A DNA stretch of 64,000 bases, taken from Flavobacterium urumqiense (GTDB lineage Bacteria; Bacteroidota; Bacteroidia; Flavobacteriales; Flavobacteriaceae). Shown piece after piece: positions 51,197-60,600 of this stretch. Position numbers and translations under genes: made by a program. Numbering within the stretch: position 1 is the first letter of the stretch; each line of letters opens with the position of its first letter. Under the pieces are notes generated by a model that was not told the DNA's origin, did not search any database, and was given only the letters and a program-made list of their open reading frames with translations. The stretch covers positions 1 to 64,000 of the forward strand of contig NZ_FNVP01000008.1 in NCBI RefSeq assembly GCF_900108015.1. The letters are read 5' to 3'.

Positions 51197-52288
51197 TTAA
51201 ATATTTTTAGTTAGCAGTTGAATCACTTTATTTTCTGGGAAAAATTCTTTACCTATTACTTTTAGGATAGTGTAAAGAGGAACCGCTATGATCATTCCTA
51301 AAATTCCAAACAGAAATCCAGCCATTAATATCACAAGAAATATTTCTAATGGATGAGAGCTTACACTTTTAGAGAAAATAACAGGTTGAGATATGTTATT
51401 GTCAATAATTTGAACGATCCAAAAACCTAATAATACATATAGTGTAGTAGGTAATATTTCAGATTGAAAATCAGTGCCTAAATTGCTAATCATGGTTAGA
51501 ATTGCAGCTAAAATGGAGGCGATTAATGGGCCAATATAGGGAATGATATTTAAGACTGCACATAGAAATGCAATTACAATTGAATTTGGAATCCCAAAAA
51601 TCAGCAAAACGATGATATATAAAAGGAAAACTATAAATAATTGAATTAATAAACCAATAAAATAACGCGATAACAAGTAATTTATCTTTTCTAAAGAATT
51701 CAAAATTTGATCCTCATGATTGTCGCGTATTAATTTTTTTGCTCCTAATATGAATAAGGTTCTATCTTTCAAAAAGAAAAAAGTGATAAATAAGACAGAA
51801 GCAAGTCCGATTCCGAAACTACTTATCGTTCCAAGAATTGCATTTAAAAAATTAGGAATGAGATTAAAATTTATTTTAGAAGTAATATTTGCTTCTTTTA
51901 ACATTTTTGATGAATCTATCTGATGACTTTCTAAGAAAACGGAAATTTGATTGAGTAATTTGACTATACTTTTTTCAATTTCTGCGGTATTTAAAAGAGA
52001 TAAATTTTGACCTTGAGATAATATCAAAGGAATAAACATCATGATAAAACCAGCAATAATAAGAATGAATAGAAACAAAGTTGCAATTGTAGCGAACGTA
52101 TGATTGAATTTTAATCTTCTTTTAAAAAAATCTAAAATTGGATTTCCGATTAGAGTAAGAATTAATGCTACTATCAGATAAATCAGTACCGATTGAATCT
52201 GATACAGAAAATAAAGTACTGAAGCGATTAAAACAACAGCAGCTGTTGCTCTTAAAATTCCATTAGCTACAATTTTTGATGTTATCAT
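51197..52288 (-). CDS. AI-2E family transporter
   Basis: A 363-residue inner-membrane permease of the AI-2E/PerM family with about eight helices. Recognisable parts are VALILTLIGNPILDFFKRRLKF near the start, the central FITFFFLKDRTLFILGAKKLI, and the C-terminal block IPYIGPLIASILAAILTMIS followed by DNNISQPVIFSKSVSSHPLEIFLVILMAG. The original member exports autoinducer-2 in E. coli, and others are Na+/H+ antiporters, so the substrate is open. It starts the three-gene unit with the THUMP-like methyltransferase. Confidence 0.9.
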   Translation of the reverse strand: MITSKIVANGILRATAAVVLIASVLYFLYQIQSVLIYLIVALILTLIGNPILDFFKRRLKFNHTFATIATLFLFILIIAGFIMMFIPLILSQGQNLSLLNTAEIEKSIVKLLNQISVFLESHQIDSSKMLKEANITSKINFNLIPNFLNAILGTISSFGIGLASVLFITFFFLKDRTLFILGAKKLIRDNHEDQILNSLEKINYLLSRYFIGLLIQLFIVFLLYIIVLLIFGIPNSIVIAFLCAVLNIIPYIGPLIASILAAILTMISNLGTDFQSEILPTTLYVLLGFWIVQIIDNNISQPVIFSKSVSSHPLEIFLVILMAGFLFGILGMIIAVPLYTILKVIGKEFFPENKVIQLLTKNI

Positions 52289-52312
52289 TTATGTTTTTTA
52301 GGATATAAAGGT

Positions 52313-52400
52313 AAAAAAACTCGCTAACAACTCGGCAGTTTTGCATTCAAAAATTTAAAAAATGATATGCCTAAACTAGCTCTAGCTTCACCAGTAAGAA
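52313..52400 (-). pseudogene. Remnant of a third M43 metalloprotease gene with its decayed terminator
   Basis: The minus-strand reading of 52400-52363 gives LTGEARASLGI, a match to the end (FVSGGARAGFGI) of the M43 gene next door; the DNA agrees at about 23 of 30 positions. Just after it, 52313-52342 reads ACTCGCTA-ACAAC-TCGGCAGT, a damaged copy of the intact terminator ACTCGCTA-ATAAG-TAGCGAGT at 52476-52504. So a third tandem copy once lay here and has been lost apart from its 3' end. Confidence 0.6.
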
Positions 52401-52475
52401 CTATAATTAAATTTATTAGCTTCAAATTATGCTACACTATCATGAAAGGAAGATGATGCTCTAAACATGTCAAAA

Positions 52476-52504
52476 AAAAACTCGCTAATAAGTAGCGAGT
52501 TTTT
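52476..52504 (-). terminator. Terminator after the first M43 gene
   Basis: AAAAACTCGCTA and TAGCGAGTTTTT form a 12-bp stem around ATAAG. It follows the gene stop (52527) by 23 bases. Confidence 0.88.
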
Positions 52505-52526
52505 AATTGTATAATATAAAAAAAAA

Positions 52527-53477
52527 TTATATTCCGAAACCTGCTCTTGCTCCACCTGAAACAAATAAAGCAGTCATTCTAGCTTTTTGACCATTAGTAA
52601 ACATATACATACCTCTATCATCAGTGTAGTCCATGTAATTCATTGTCATTTCATTGTGAGCAGGTAAACATGTACTTACGTAAGGATATACAGGTACTCC
52701 AAAGTTTGAAGTTTTGTGCACTGGAGTGTCAGAAACTAAATCATCACCACAAGAGGCATCTCCCCAAATATGACGAAGATTCATCCAGTGACCTACTTCA
52801 TGAGAGGCAGTTCTTCCTAAGTTATAAGGATAGCTAGCAGCACTTGATAAACCAAAATAGTTAGAATCAATTACAACTCCATCAGTCGCTAATGTGCCAC
52901 CTGGAAATTGAGCATATCCTAAGATTCCACCACCAATTGTACATGCCCACATGTTTAGTGTCGTTGTAGGTGTTGTAGGATCTAAACCACCTTGTTTTGT
53001 TTTTTTCATTGCATCTCTTGTTCCCCATGAAGTTTTAGTAGTTGATTTTCTATTAATCTTTACTAATTCAAAAGTGATATCTATATTTGCAGCAACACCA
53101 GCAAACTCGGCAGGAGTAGTACTGAAATCAGAGTTTGTAGCAGTGTAATCTTTGTTTAATACATCAATTTGTGATTGTATTTGAGCATCAGAGATATTTT
53201 CGGCAGCAGTTCTGTATAATACATTTACTACAACCGGAATCACCACTTTACCATTTACCAAACGGTTGGTTAGCATTGATTTTTGTGTGAAAGCTTCAAT
53301 TTGGTTCATTCTCAAAGCCAATGTAGGATCAGCTTTTAATTGTTCAGCTAAAACATCCTGAGATGCACATGAACGACGAGCTGTTGCATTTGTTAAAGCA
53401 GCAGTTGATTCTGTTTGGTCATTTTGACAAGAGAAAAGCATCAAAAATGCCGTTGCAGTTAAAAGAATTTTTTTCAT
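52527..53477 (-). CDS. M43 (pappalysin-like) zinc metalloprotease, lipoprotein
   Basis: A 316-residue metzincin-type protease with a lipoprotein signal (LTATAFLMLFSC, lipidated Cys17). The zinc motif is in TASHEVGHWMNLRHIWGD (about residues 223-240: HEVGH plus a third His; the Gly of the classical HExxHxxGxxH is Asn here, as in many flavobacterial homologues). The Met-turn follows at EMTMNYMDYTDDRGMYMFTNGQ. Unlike many flavobacterial M43 proteases it has no type IX sorting tail, so it is lipid-anchored. It is the middle unit of a tandem array: an intact paralog of equal length lies upstream, and a remnant downstream. Confidence 0.92.
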   Translation of the reverse strand: MKKILLTATAFLMLFSCQNDQTESTAALTNATARRSCASQDVLAEQLKADPTLALRMNQIEAFTQKSMLTNRLVNGKVVIPVVVNVLYRTAAENISDAQIQSQIDVLNKDYTATNSDFSTTPAEFAGVAANIDITFELVKINRKSTTKTSWGTRDAMKKTKQGGLDPTTPTTTLNMWACTIGGGILGYAQFPGGTLATDGVVIDSNYFGLSSAASYPYNLGRTASHEVGHWMNLRHIWGDASCGDDLVSDTPVHKTSNFGVPVYPYVSTCLPAHNEMTMNYMDYTDDRGMYMFTNGQKARMTALFVSGGARAGFGI

Positions 53478-53829
53478 AATGAATTAGGGTTACTTGTTGT
53501 AAAACAGTCATTTTGGTTAATAATTATACAATTCTATAACAATTTTTTGAATAAAAAAAATATATCTAAAATAAAAATTTATCTACTATATCGTTTTCGT
53601 AATTAATTTTATTTATTAGGATGCTTAATCTTACAATTAATAATGAACAACAATTTTTACTTAAATAATTAAAAATGAATTAATTATTTAAGAAACGCTA
53701 AACATCCTGGATTAAAATCAGGAATAAATAATAGAAAATATAGATTTTATAGTACGCAAGTTCACTTAACTTCACAAAAAAAACCGCTAATACTAGCGGT
53801 TTTTGTAATCTTTCAATCCATAATCTAAA
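53478..53829. other. Spacer between the two M43 genes
   Basis: About 350 AT-rich bases. The right-hand end holds the terminator of the upstream M43 gene (53774-53806). I found no reading frame, and no promoter box convincing enough to list for the downstream copy. Confidence 0.5.
53774..53806 (-). terminator. Terminator after the second M43 gene
   Basis: ACAAAAAAAACCGCTA and TAGCGGTTTTTGT pair around a four-base loop, 24 bases after the stop at 53830. Its CGCTA/TAGCG core is shared with the terminators of the other M43 copies. Confidence 0.88.
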
Positions 53830-54780
53830 TTATATTCCAAATCCATATCTGGCACCACCTGATAAAAATATAGCAGCCATTCTTGATTTTTGTCCATTTG
53901 AAAACATATACATTCCTCTATCATCAGTATAGTCCATATAGTTCATAGTCATTTCTACTGGAGTTCCTGAGCATGTACTGTAATGTGGGTATGCAGGAAC
54001 ACCATAATTTGCATCGTTATGTGTTGGTGTATCAGATACTAGATCACTTCCACAATTAGCATCACCCCAAATATGACGTAAATTCATCCAATGTCCTATC
54101 TCATGAGTTGCAGTTCTTCCTAAGTTGTAAGGAGCATTTGCAGTTCCAGATAATCCAACATATTTTGAGTCAATAGCTACACCATCAGTTGAAGATGCAC
54201 CTCCAGGGAATTGTGCATATCCTAATATTCCACCACCAATTGTACAAACCCACAAATTGAGTTTCGTAGTAGGTGAAGTAGGCGCAATTCCTCCATAAGT
54301 TGTTTTTTTCATAGTATCAGTTGTTCCCCATGAAGTTTTAGTTGTTGATTTTCTAATTACTTGGTCTAATACAAATGTAATTCCAACATTTGCTTTTACA
54401 CCTGCAAATAAAGAGGGAACTTGATTGAAATCAGAGTTTGTTGCATTGAAATCTTTATTTAAGACATCAATTTGCGATTGTATCTGTGCGCTGGAAATAT
54501 TTTCGGCAGTTGTTCTGTACAATACATTGACAACGACTGGAATTTCAACTTTTCCATTTACTAAACGATTCGTTAGTATTGCATTTTGAGTGTAAGCTTC
54601 AATTTGGTTCATTCGTAAAGCTAAAGTTGGATCAGCCTTCAATTGTGCAGCTAGTACATCTTGCGATGCACAACTGCGTTTTGTGATTGCGGTAGCATTT
54701 GAAGTTGTTGTTTCAGTTGTGTCATTCTGACAAGAGAATAGCATTAAAAATGCAGTTGCAGTTAAAAAAATTTTCTTCAT
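53830..54780 (-). CDS. M43 (pappalysin-like) zinc metalloprotease, lipoprotein (paralog)
   Basis: A second 316-residue M43 protease, closely similar throughout to the previous one: the signal peptide and the stretch ASQDVLA.QLKADPTLALRMN are almost identical. It carries TATHEIGHWMNLRHIWGD and EMTMNYMDYTDDRGMYMFSNGQ, so zinc binding should be intact. The most variable parts are the linker just after the lipidated Cys (residues 20-35) and the stretch 120-160, which may shape specificity. Each copy has its own terminator, so they are independently transcribed units born of tandem duplication. Confidence 0.92.
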   Translation of the reverse strand: MKKIFLTATAFLMLFSCQNDTTETTTSNATAITKRSCASQDVLAAQLKADPTLALRMNQIEAYTQNAILTNRLVNGKVEIPVVVNVLYRTTAENISSAQIQSQIDVLNKDFNATNSDFNQVPSLFAGVKANVGITFVLDQVIRKSTTKTSWGTTDTMKKTTYGGIAPTSPTTKLNLWVCTIGGGILGYAQFPGGASSTDGVAIDSKYVGLSGTANAPYNLGRTATHEIGHWMNLRHIWGDANCGSDLVSDTPTHNDANYGVPAYPHYSTCSGTPVEMTMNYMDYTDDRGMYMFSNGQKSRMAAIFLSGGARYGFGI

Positions 54781-55194
54781 AATTTTTGTTATAAAATATT
54801 GGTTTTGGTTAATTATTTCACAACTTTATAACAATTAGTTGATTAAAACAAATAAAATACGGTTTTAATTATTTGTGATATCATTTTACAAGGTATTTAC
54901 GACTCCTTTTTGATTTTTTCGTTTGATTTGAAATTCTAGGTATTTAATCGTCGATTTTTGTAAGTATTAAAGAGTTTTTATACTTCATTTTTTGGGGAAT
55001 GAATTTCTTTTACACCTGAATTGACTTTGGTTTCAGAAAGTATATCCTTCATTTTAATTTAGATAATAAATCAAGTACTGCGAAAGATTCTTCGAGTAGC
55101 TCAACTAATCTGAAATAATAACTTTTACTTAAAAAAGTGGTGGTGGTTAGTACTATGTAAAATGATTTTTTCCTTTTTTATGGCAGGTACTTAA
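54781..55194. other. Intergenic stretch upstream of the second M43 gene
   Basis: About 410 bases with no supported gene. On the minus strand the segment near 55182-55060 reads KKSFYIVLTTTTFLS and ELLEESFAVLDLLSKLK before a stop; it lacks a start codon and could be a gene fossil or chance. The promoter of the M43 gene presumably lies in the left part. Confidence 0.4.
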
Positions 55195-55833
55195 TCAATA
55201 ATTAAAAATATAATTTATAATATTAGCACCCATTTTTAGGGCTTTTTCACGAACTTCGACAGGGTCGTTATGTACTTCAGGGTCTTCCCATCCATCACCT
55301 AAATCACATTCATAAGTATAGAATAGCACTAATTTATTTTCTAAAAATAGTCCAAAAGCTTGTGGTCGTTTGCCATCATGCTCATGTATTTTTGGTAATC
55401 CACTAGAAAAAAGATATGGCCTTTGAAAAATTACATGATTTGCTGGAATTTCAACTAAATCATTATTAGGGAATATTTTTTTTATTTCTTTTCGAATATA
55501 TTGATCCATCCCATAATTATCATCAATGTGGAGAAAACCACCAGATGATAAATAATTTCTGAGATTAATTACATCACTATCGCTAAAAAATACATTTCCG
55601 TGTCCCGTCATGTGAACAAATGGGTAGGAAAGCAAATCTGGACTGCTTGGTTCGACAGTTTCTGGTTTAGGTTTTATTTTAGTGTTTATATTGGCGTTGC
55701 AAAATTTTATCAAATTGGGCAATGAAGTTGGATTAGCATACCAATCTCCACCGCCACTATACTTTAATAATGCTATTTCCTGTGAAAATGAAGAAATAGA
55801 TACTAGCAATACTATGTAAAATATTTTTTTCAT
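55195..55833 (-). CDS. DUF4159 domain-containing exported protein
   Basis: A 212-residue protein with a signal peptide (about 1-17, SISSFSQ) and a DUF4159 domain: IALLKYSGGGDWYANPTSLPNLIKFCN, YPFVHMTGHGNVFFSD, YLSSGGFLHIDDNYGMDQYIRKEIKKIFP and AFGLFLENKLVLFYTYECDLGDGWED. The fold resembles a class I glutamine amidotransferase but without a clear nucleophile, and the family function is not established. It is the last gene of a tsaD-rsmE-DUF4159 run, 25 bases after rsmE, an order that is common in Flavobacteria. Confidence 0.9.
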   Translation of the reverse strand: MKKIFYIVLLVSISSFSQEIALLKYSGGGDWYANPTSLPNLIKFCNANINTKIKPKPETVEPSSPDLLSYPFVHMTGHGNVFFSDSDVINLRNYLSSGGFLHIDDNYGMDQYIRKEIKKIFPNNDLVEIPANHVIFQRPYLFSSGLPKIHEHDGKRPQAFGLFLENKLVLFYTYECDLGDGWEDPEVHNDPVEVREKALKMGANIINYIFNY

Positions 55834-55858
55834 AATTATTTCAGGAAATTATTAATTA

Positions 55859-56566
55859 TTAATTTTCATTTACAAAAACTACACTATGACAAGCTACAAT
55901 GGCAGCGGTTTCAGTTCGTAATCGGGTGTTTCCTAAAGAAACAGGAATATAATTGTTTTCTATTGCAGCTTCAATTTCTTTTTCAGAAAAATCACCTTCA
56001 GGACCTATCAGAATTGTAATATTTTCATTTGGCACTAAAACAGATTTTAATGTTTTTTTATCCGTTTCTTCACAATGAGCAACTAATTGTAAACCTTCAT
56101 TTTTAAGTTTTACAAACTCTCTGAAAGTCATGGCACTATTCAGTTTTGGAAGATATAACTGATTGCATTGTTTCATTGCAGTCAATATTATTTTATCAAA
56201 TCGTTCGGTATTAATTACTTTTCGTTCCGAACGGTCACATATAATAGGAGTGATTTCATGAATGCCAATTTCAGTTGCTTTTTCAAGAAACCATTCGTAT
56301 CGATCATTCATTTTAGTAGGAGCAACGGCTAAATGCAAATGATATTTTGAAGGTGCTGACTTTTCGAAAGAAATAATTTTCACTGTGCATTTACTGTCAG
56401 AAGCTAAAGTAATTTCGGTTTTAAATAATAAACCTAAACCATTGGTAACATATAGAATATCAGTATCTTTTTTTCGTAATACTTTTATAATATGTTTACT
56501 TTCTTCTTTGTCAAAAGAAAAGTTTTCAGTGGTTTCGTCAATATTTATATTGTAAAATAATTGCAT
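55859..56566 (-). CDS. rsmE: 16S rRNA (uracil-1498-N3)-methyltransferase
   Basis: A 235-residue SPOUT methyltransferase. It has an N-terminal PUA-like domain (FSFDKEESKHIIKVLRKKDTD) and a C-terminal knotted domain with the SAM-binding signature TILIGPEGDFSEKEIEAAI and VSLGNTRLRTETAAIVACHSV. TEIGIHEITPIICDRSERKVI and KQCNQLYLPKLN are typical of RsmE. It methylates U1498 of 16S rRNA in the assembled 30S subunit. The gene starts 3 bases after the tsaD stop and is clearly in the same operon. Confidence 0.95.
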   Translation of the reverse strand: MQLFYNINIDETTENFSFDKEESKHIIKVLRKKDTDILYVTNGLGLLFKTEITLASDSKCTVKIISFEKSAPSKYHLHLAVAPTKMNDRYEWFLEKATEIGIHEITPIICDRSERKVINTERFDKIILTAMKQCNQLYLPKLNSAMTFREFVKLKNEGLQLVAHCEETDKKTLKSVLVPNENITILIGPEGDFSEKEIEAAIENNYIPVSLGNTRLRTETAAIVACHSVVFVNEN

Positions 56567-56569
56567 AAT

Positions 56570-57592
56570 TTAGAATTGTATTCTTGCTTTCGAAACAACA
56601 GATGAAGTTTCGAAAATTTCAGTTAAAAATTTTTGGTAACCTACAATTCCAATCATTGCAGCATTATCCGTAGTGTATTCAAATTTAGGAATAAATGTTT
56701 TCCATCCATATTTATTCTCTGTTTCTTTTAATGTTTTTCGAATTCCTGAATTGGCAGAAACTCCTCCTCCAATTGCAATTTTTTTTATTCCAGTTTCTTT
56801 TACAGCTAATTTTAATTTATCCATCAAAATTTCAATTATTGTAAATTGAATCGAGGCACAAATATCATTCAAATTCTCTTCAATGAAATTTGGATTTTCA
56901 AGCGTTTTCTTTTGAATAAAATATAAAATAGCGGTTTTTAATCCCGAAAAACTAAAATCTAATCCTGGAACTTTTGGTTTTGTAAAAACAAATGCTTTTG
57001 GATTTCCTAATTGAGCGTATTTATCTACCAAAGGGCCGCCAGGGTACGGCAGACCTAGTATTTTTGCACTCTTGTCAAAAGCTTCGCCAACGGCATCATC
57101 GGTGGTTTCTCCTATTATAGTCATGTCAAAAAAATCATTCACTCTTACAATTTGGGTATGACCTCCACTAATTGTCAAGGCCAAAAATGGAAAAGTGGGT
57201 TTTTCAAATCCCTCTTCATCAATAAAATGTGCTAATATGTGAGCATGCATATGATTTACAGCTATCAAAGGAATTTTCAAAGCTAATGCTAATGATTTTG
57301 CAAATGAACTCCCAACAAGCAGTGACCCCATCAATCCTGGTCCTTGGGTAAATGCGATTGCTGATAATTGTTCTTTTTGTATATTTGCTTTACGTAGCGC
57401 AGCGTCAATTACCGGAACTATGTTTTGCTGATGTGCGCGAGAAGCAAGTTCAGGAACTACACCGCCATATTGGGTATGAATTAGCTGATTGGCAATAACA
57501 TTCGACAAGACTTTATCGTTTTGTAAAATAGCGGCAGCTGTATCATCACATGAACTTTCGATGGCAAGAATAAAAACCTCAGGATTTTGCAT
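56570..57592 (-). CDS. tsaD: tRNA N6-adenosine threonylcarbamoyltransferase TsaD
   Basis: The catalytic subunit for t6A37 in tRNAs reading ANN codons, 340 residues from the ATG at 57592. It shows the ASKHA fold and metal ligands: LAIESSCDDTAAAIL near the start, AFTQGPGLMGSLLVGSSFAKS, NHMHAHILAHF (two metal His, about residue 110), LTISGGHTQIV, GLPYPGGPLVDK and the C-terminal TTDNAAMIGIVGY. The frame extends four codons further to a TTG, but the family begins at MQNPEV. It is the first gene of a tsaD-rsmE-DUF4159 operon and is divergent from the tamB-like gene, with 94 bases between the starts. Confidence 0.96.
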   Translation of the reverse strand: MQNPEVFILAIESSCDDTAAAILQNDKVLSNVIANQLIHTQYGGVVPELASRAHQQNIVPVIDAALRKANIQKEQLSAIAFTQGPGLMGSLLVGSSFAKSLALALKIPLIAVNHMHAHILAHFIDEEGFEKPTFPFLALTISGGHTQIVRVNDFFDMTIIGETTDDAVGEAFDKSAKILGLPYPGGPLVDKYAQLGNPKAFVFTKPKVPGLDFSFSGLKTAILYFIQKKTLENPNFIEENLNDICASIQFTIIEILMDKLKLAVKETGIKKIAIGGGVSANSGIRKTLKETENKYGWKTFIPKFEYTTDNAAMIGIVGYQKFLTEIFETSSVVSKARIQF

Positions 57593-57686
57593 AAAAAGGC
57601 ACAAATTTTGATTTATATTTGACGAACCGATTTTAAAATATTTATTTTTACGGCGGAGCCAAAATTAAAGAATTTTTATTAAAGGA

Positions 57687-60600
57687 ATGCTGTTTCCAAA
57701 AGCAAAATCAAATTTTATAAAATTTAAAAAAATAAAGGAGTATCAAAAAATTAAGAAAAATAGTATTTCGTTCTATACTTGGACTTATCCTACTTTTATT
57801 GGTACTTGGTATTACGTTGAGCACTCCTTTTGTTCAAACGAAAATAGCGCAATATTTTGTACGAAGCCTTAATAAAGATTTTAAAACCAATATTGCAATT
57901 GATGAAGTTGCTATATCGGTTTTTGGTGGTATTAAGTTTAAAAAAGTCTTAATTCTAGATCATCATCAAGACACTTTGATTTATTCAAATCGAATCAAAA
58001 CTACTATTTTAGAAGGTAAAAAATTATTAGACGGCGATTTGATTTTTGGTGACTTACGTCTAGATGGATTACTTTTTAATTTGAAAACGTATAAAAACGA
58101 AAAGCAATCAAATATAGAAAAGTTTATCGCTGCTTTTGAAACAGGAAAAAAATCAGAAAAGCATTTTTTATTAAAATCCTCTAAACTACACGTTTATAAC
58201 GGACATTTTATTTTGACTGATGAAAACCGCGAAACTCCAGTATCAGTTAATTTTACTAAATTGAATGCCGCTGTAACTAATTTTCAATTGTATGGCCCCG
58301 ATGTTACTACCACAATCAACAAAATGTCCTTTTTGGATCATCGCGGCTTATATGTTGAAAATTTAAGTTCAAAATTCAGTTATTCCAAAAAGAGCATTAA
58401 GCTTGAAAACTTGGATTTATTAACCAGGGGGTCGAAGTTAAAAGGAACGGTATATTTAAATTATAAAATAGAAGATTTCTCCAATTTTACTGATAAAGTT
58501 CAGTTTAATATAAAATTGGATACTGCTTCAATAGCGTCAAATGACATTCGCTTTTTTTATAAAGAATTAGGGAAAAACCAACATTTCTTTACAAAGGCAA
58601 ATATCAAAGGAACCCTGAATGATTTAAGAATAACAAAGTTAAAATTAATTGATTCTAAAAATACTCAGATAATAGGAGATGTAAATTTCAAGAATTTATT
58701 TGCAAACAAAGAGCATGGATTTTATATGTACGGTAAATTTGATAAACTTTCCTCCAGTTACGATAATCTTATAGTTATACTTCCGGACATTCTTGGGAAA
58801 AAGTTGCCAACTACACTAAAAAAATTAGGGAAATTTACTGCCGTTGTCTCTACTCATATTACGACTAGGACAATCGATGCTGATTTTTCCATGATGACAG
58901 AATTGGGGAAAGTAACCTCTAATTTGCAGATGAAAAATATTGACGTCATTGATAAAGCGTCTTATATTGGAAATGTTGTTTTAGAAGATTTTGATATTGG
59001 TACTTTATTTGAAAGAAAAGACATTGGGAGAGTAAGTTTTGATTTAGACGTCGATGGAAAAGGTTTTAAAGAAAAATATTTAGACACTTCGGTAAAGGGT
59101 GATGTCACCCAAATTGATTATAACAATTACACGTATAATAATGTTGTTGTAAATGGTACTTTTAAAATGCCAAATTATAAAGGACAACTTTCCGTAAATG
59201 ACCCTAATTTAAGTATGACTTTTGATGGCTTACTGGATTTAAGTAAAAAGGACAGCAGGTATGATTTTCATATAAATGTTGAAAATGCAGATCTACACAA
59301 ATTAAATTTTGTAAAAGATTCTATATCTATTTTTAAAGGGGATGTTGTGGTTCAGGCCTCAGGAAATACTATTGAGAATCTGCAGGGTGATTTGTATATC
59401 AATAAGACCTCGTATCAAAATGTAAAAGGAACCTATAATTTTGATGATTTTGCAATAAAATCAAGTTTTGATCAAAATCGAGTGCGAACTATAGTGGTGA
59501 AATCTCCAGACGTTATGGAGGGTGAAATTATTGGTAAATACGAGTTTAGCCAGTTAAAAAATATGATAACTAATTCGTTAGGAAGTCTTTATACAAATTA
59601 CAAACCCACTAAAGTTAAAAAAGGACAATTTCTTAAATTTGATTTTACCATTTATAATAAAATTATTGAAATATTTTATCCGGAAATATCAATCGGACCT
59701 AATACTATTGTAAAAGGAAATATTAACTCAGATAATCAAGAGTTTAAGCTTAATTTTAATTCACCGCAGATTAAAGCTTCAGAAAATACGTTTGATAACA
59801 TCAGAATTTCTGTCGATAATAAAAACCCTCTTTACAATGCTTATATTGAGTTGGATAGTATAAAAACCAAGTATTACAAAATACGAGATTTTAGTTTGAT
59901 TAATGTAACAATGAAAGATACTTTATTCTTTCGTTCTGAATTTAAAGGAGGAAATCAAGGAGAGGATTACTTTAATCTGAATTTATACCATACCATCAAT
60001 AAGAACAATAAAAATGTGGTTGGAATTAGTAAATCAGAAGTTAAATTTAAAGATTATTTATGGTTTTTGAATGAGCAAGAAACACCAGATAATCAAATTG
60101 TTTTTGATAAGGAATTTAAAAATTTCAATATCGATAATATAATATTGTCGCATGAAGATCAGGCAATATCATTAATGGGAGATTTAAATGGACCTTCCTA
60201 CAAAGATTTAAAATTGAGTTTTAAGGATGTTGATTTAAATAAGATAACGCCCGAAAATGAGAAGTTTGTTTTTGATGGAAATATTAATGGGGAAGTACAT
60301 TACAAGCAAAATAAAAATGTTTATCAGCCTACAGCTTCAATTGAAATTGATCATTTAAATGTAAACAAAACAGATTTAGGTCTGCTAAATTTTAATATAG
60401 AAGGAGATGAAAACTTTAAAAAATTCACCATTAATTCCAATATTGAAAATGAAAATATTGAGTCTTTTAATGCTAATGGAAATTTTGAAATCGTTAATAA
60501 AGAAACAGTTCTTGATTTAAAATTAAAATTCGATAAATTTAATTTGGGTACGTTAAGCTCTCTTGGCGGTACTGTTTTGTCTAATATCAGAGGTTTTGTT

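Noticed and set aside
55060..55182. Possible fossil of another exported protein, similar at its first 22 bases to the DUF4159 start
   Set aside because: Only a short lysine-rich stretch matches, there is no start codon, and such A-rich signal-peptide starts match by chance.
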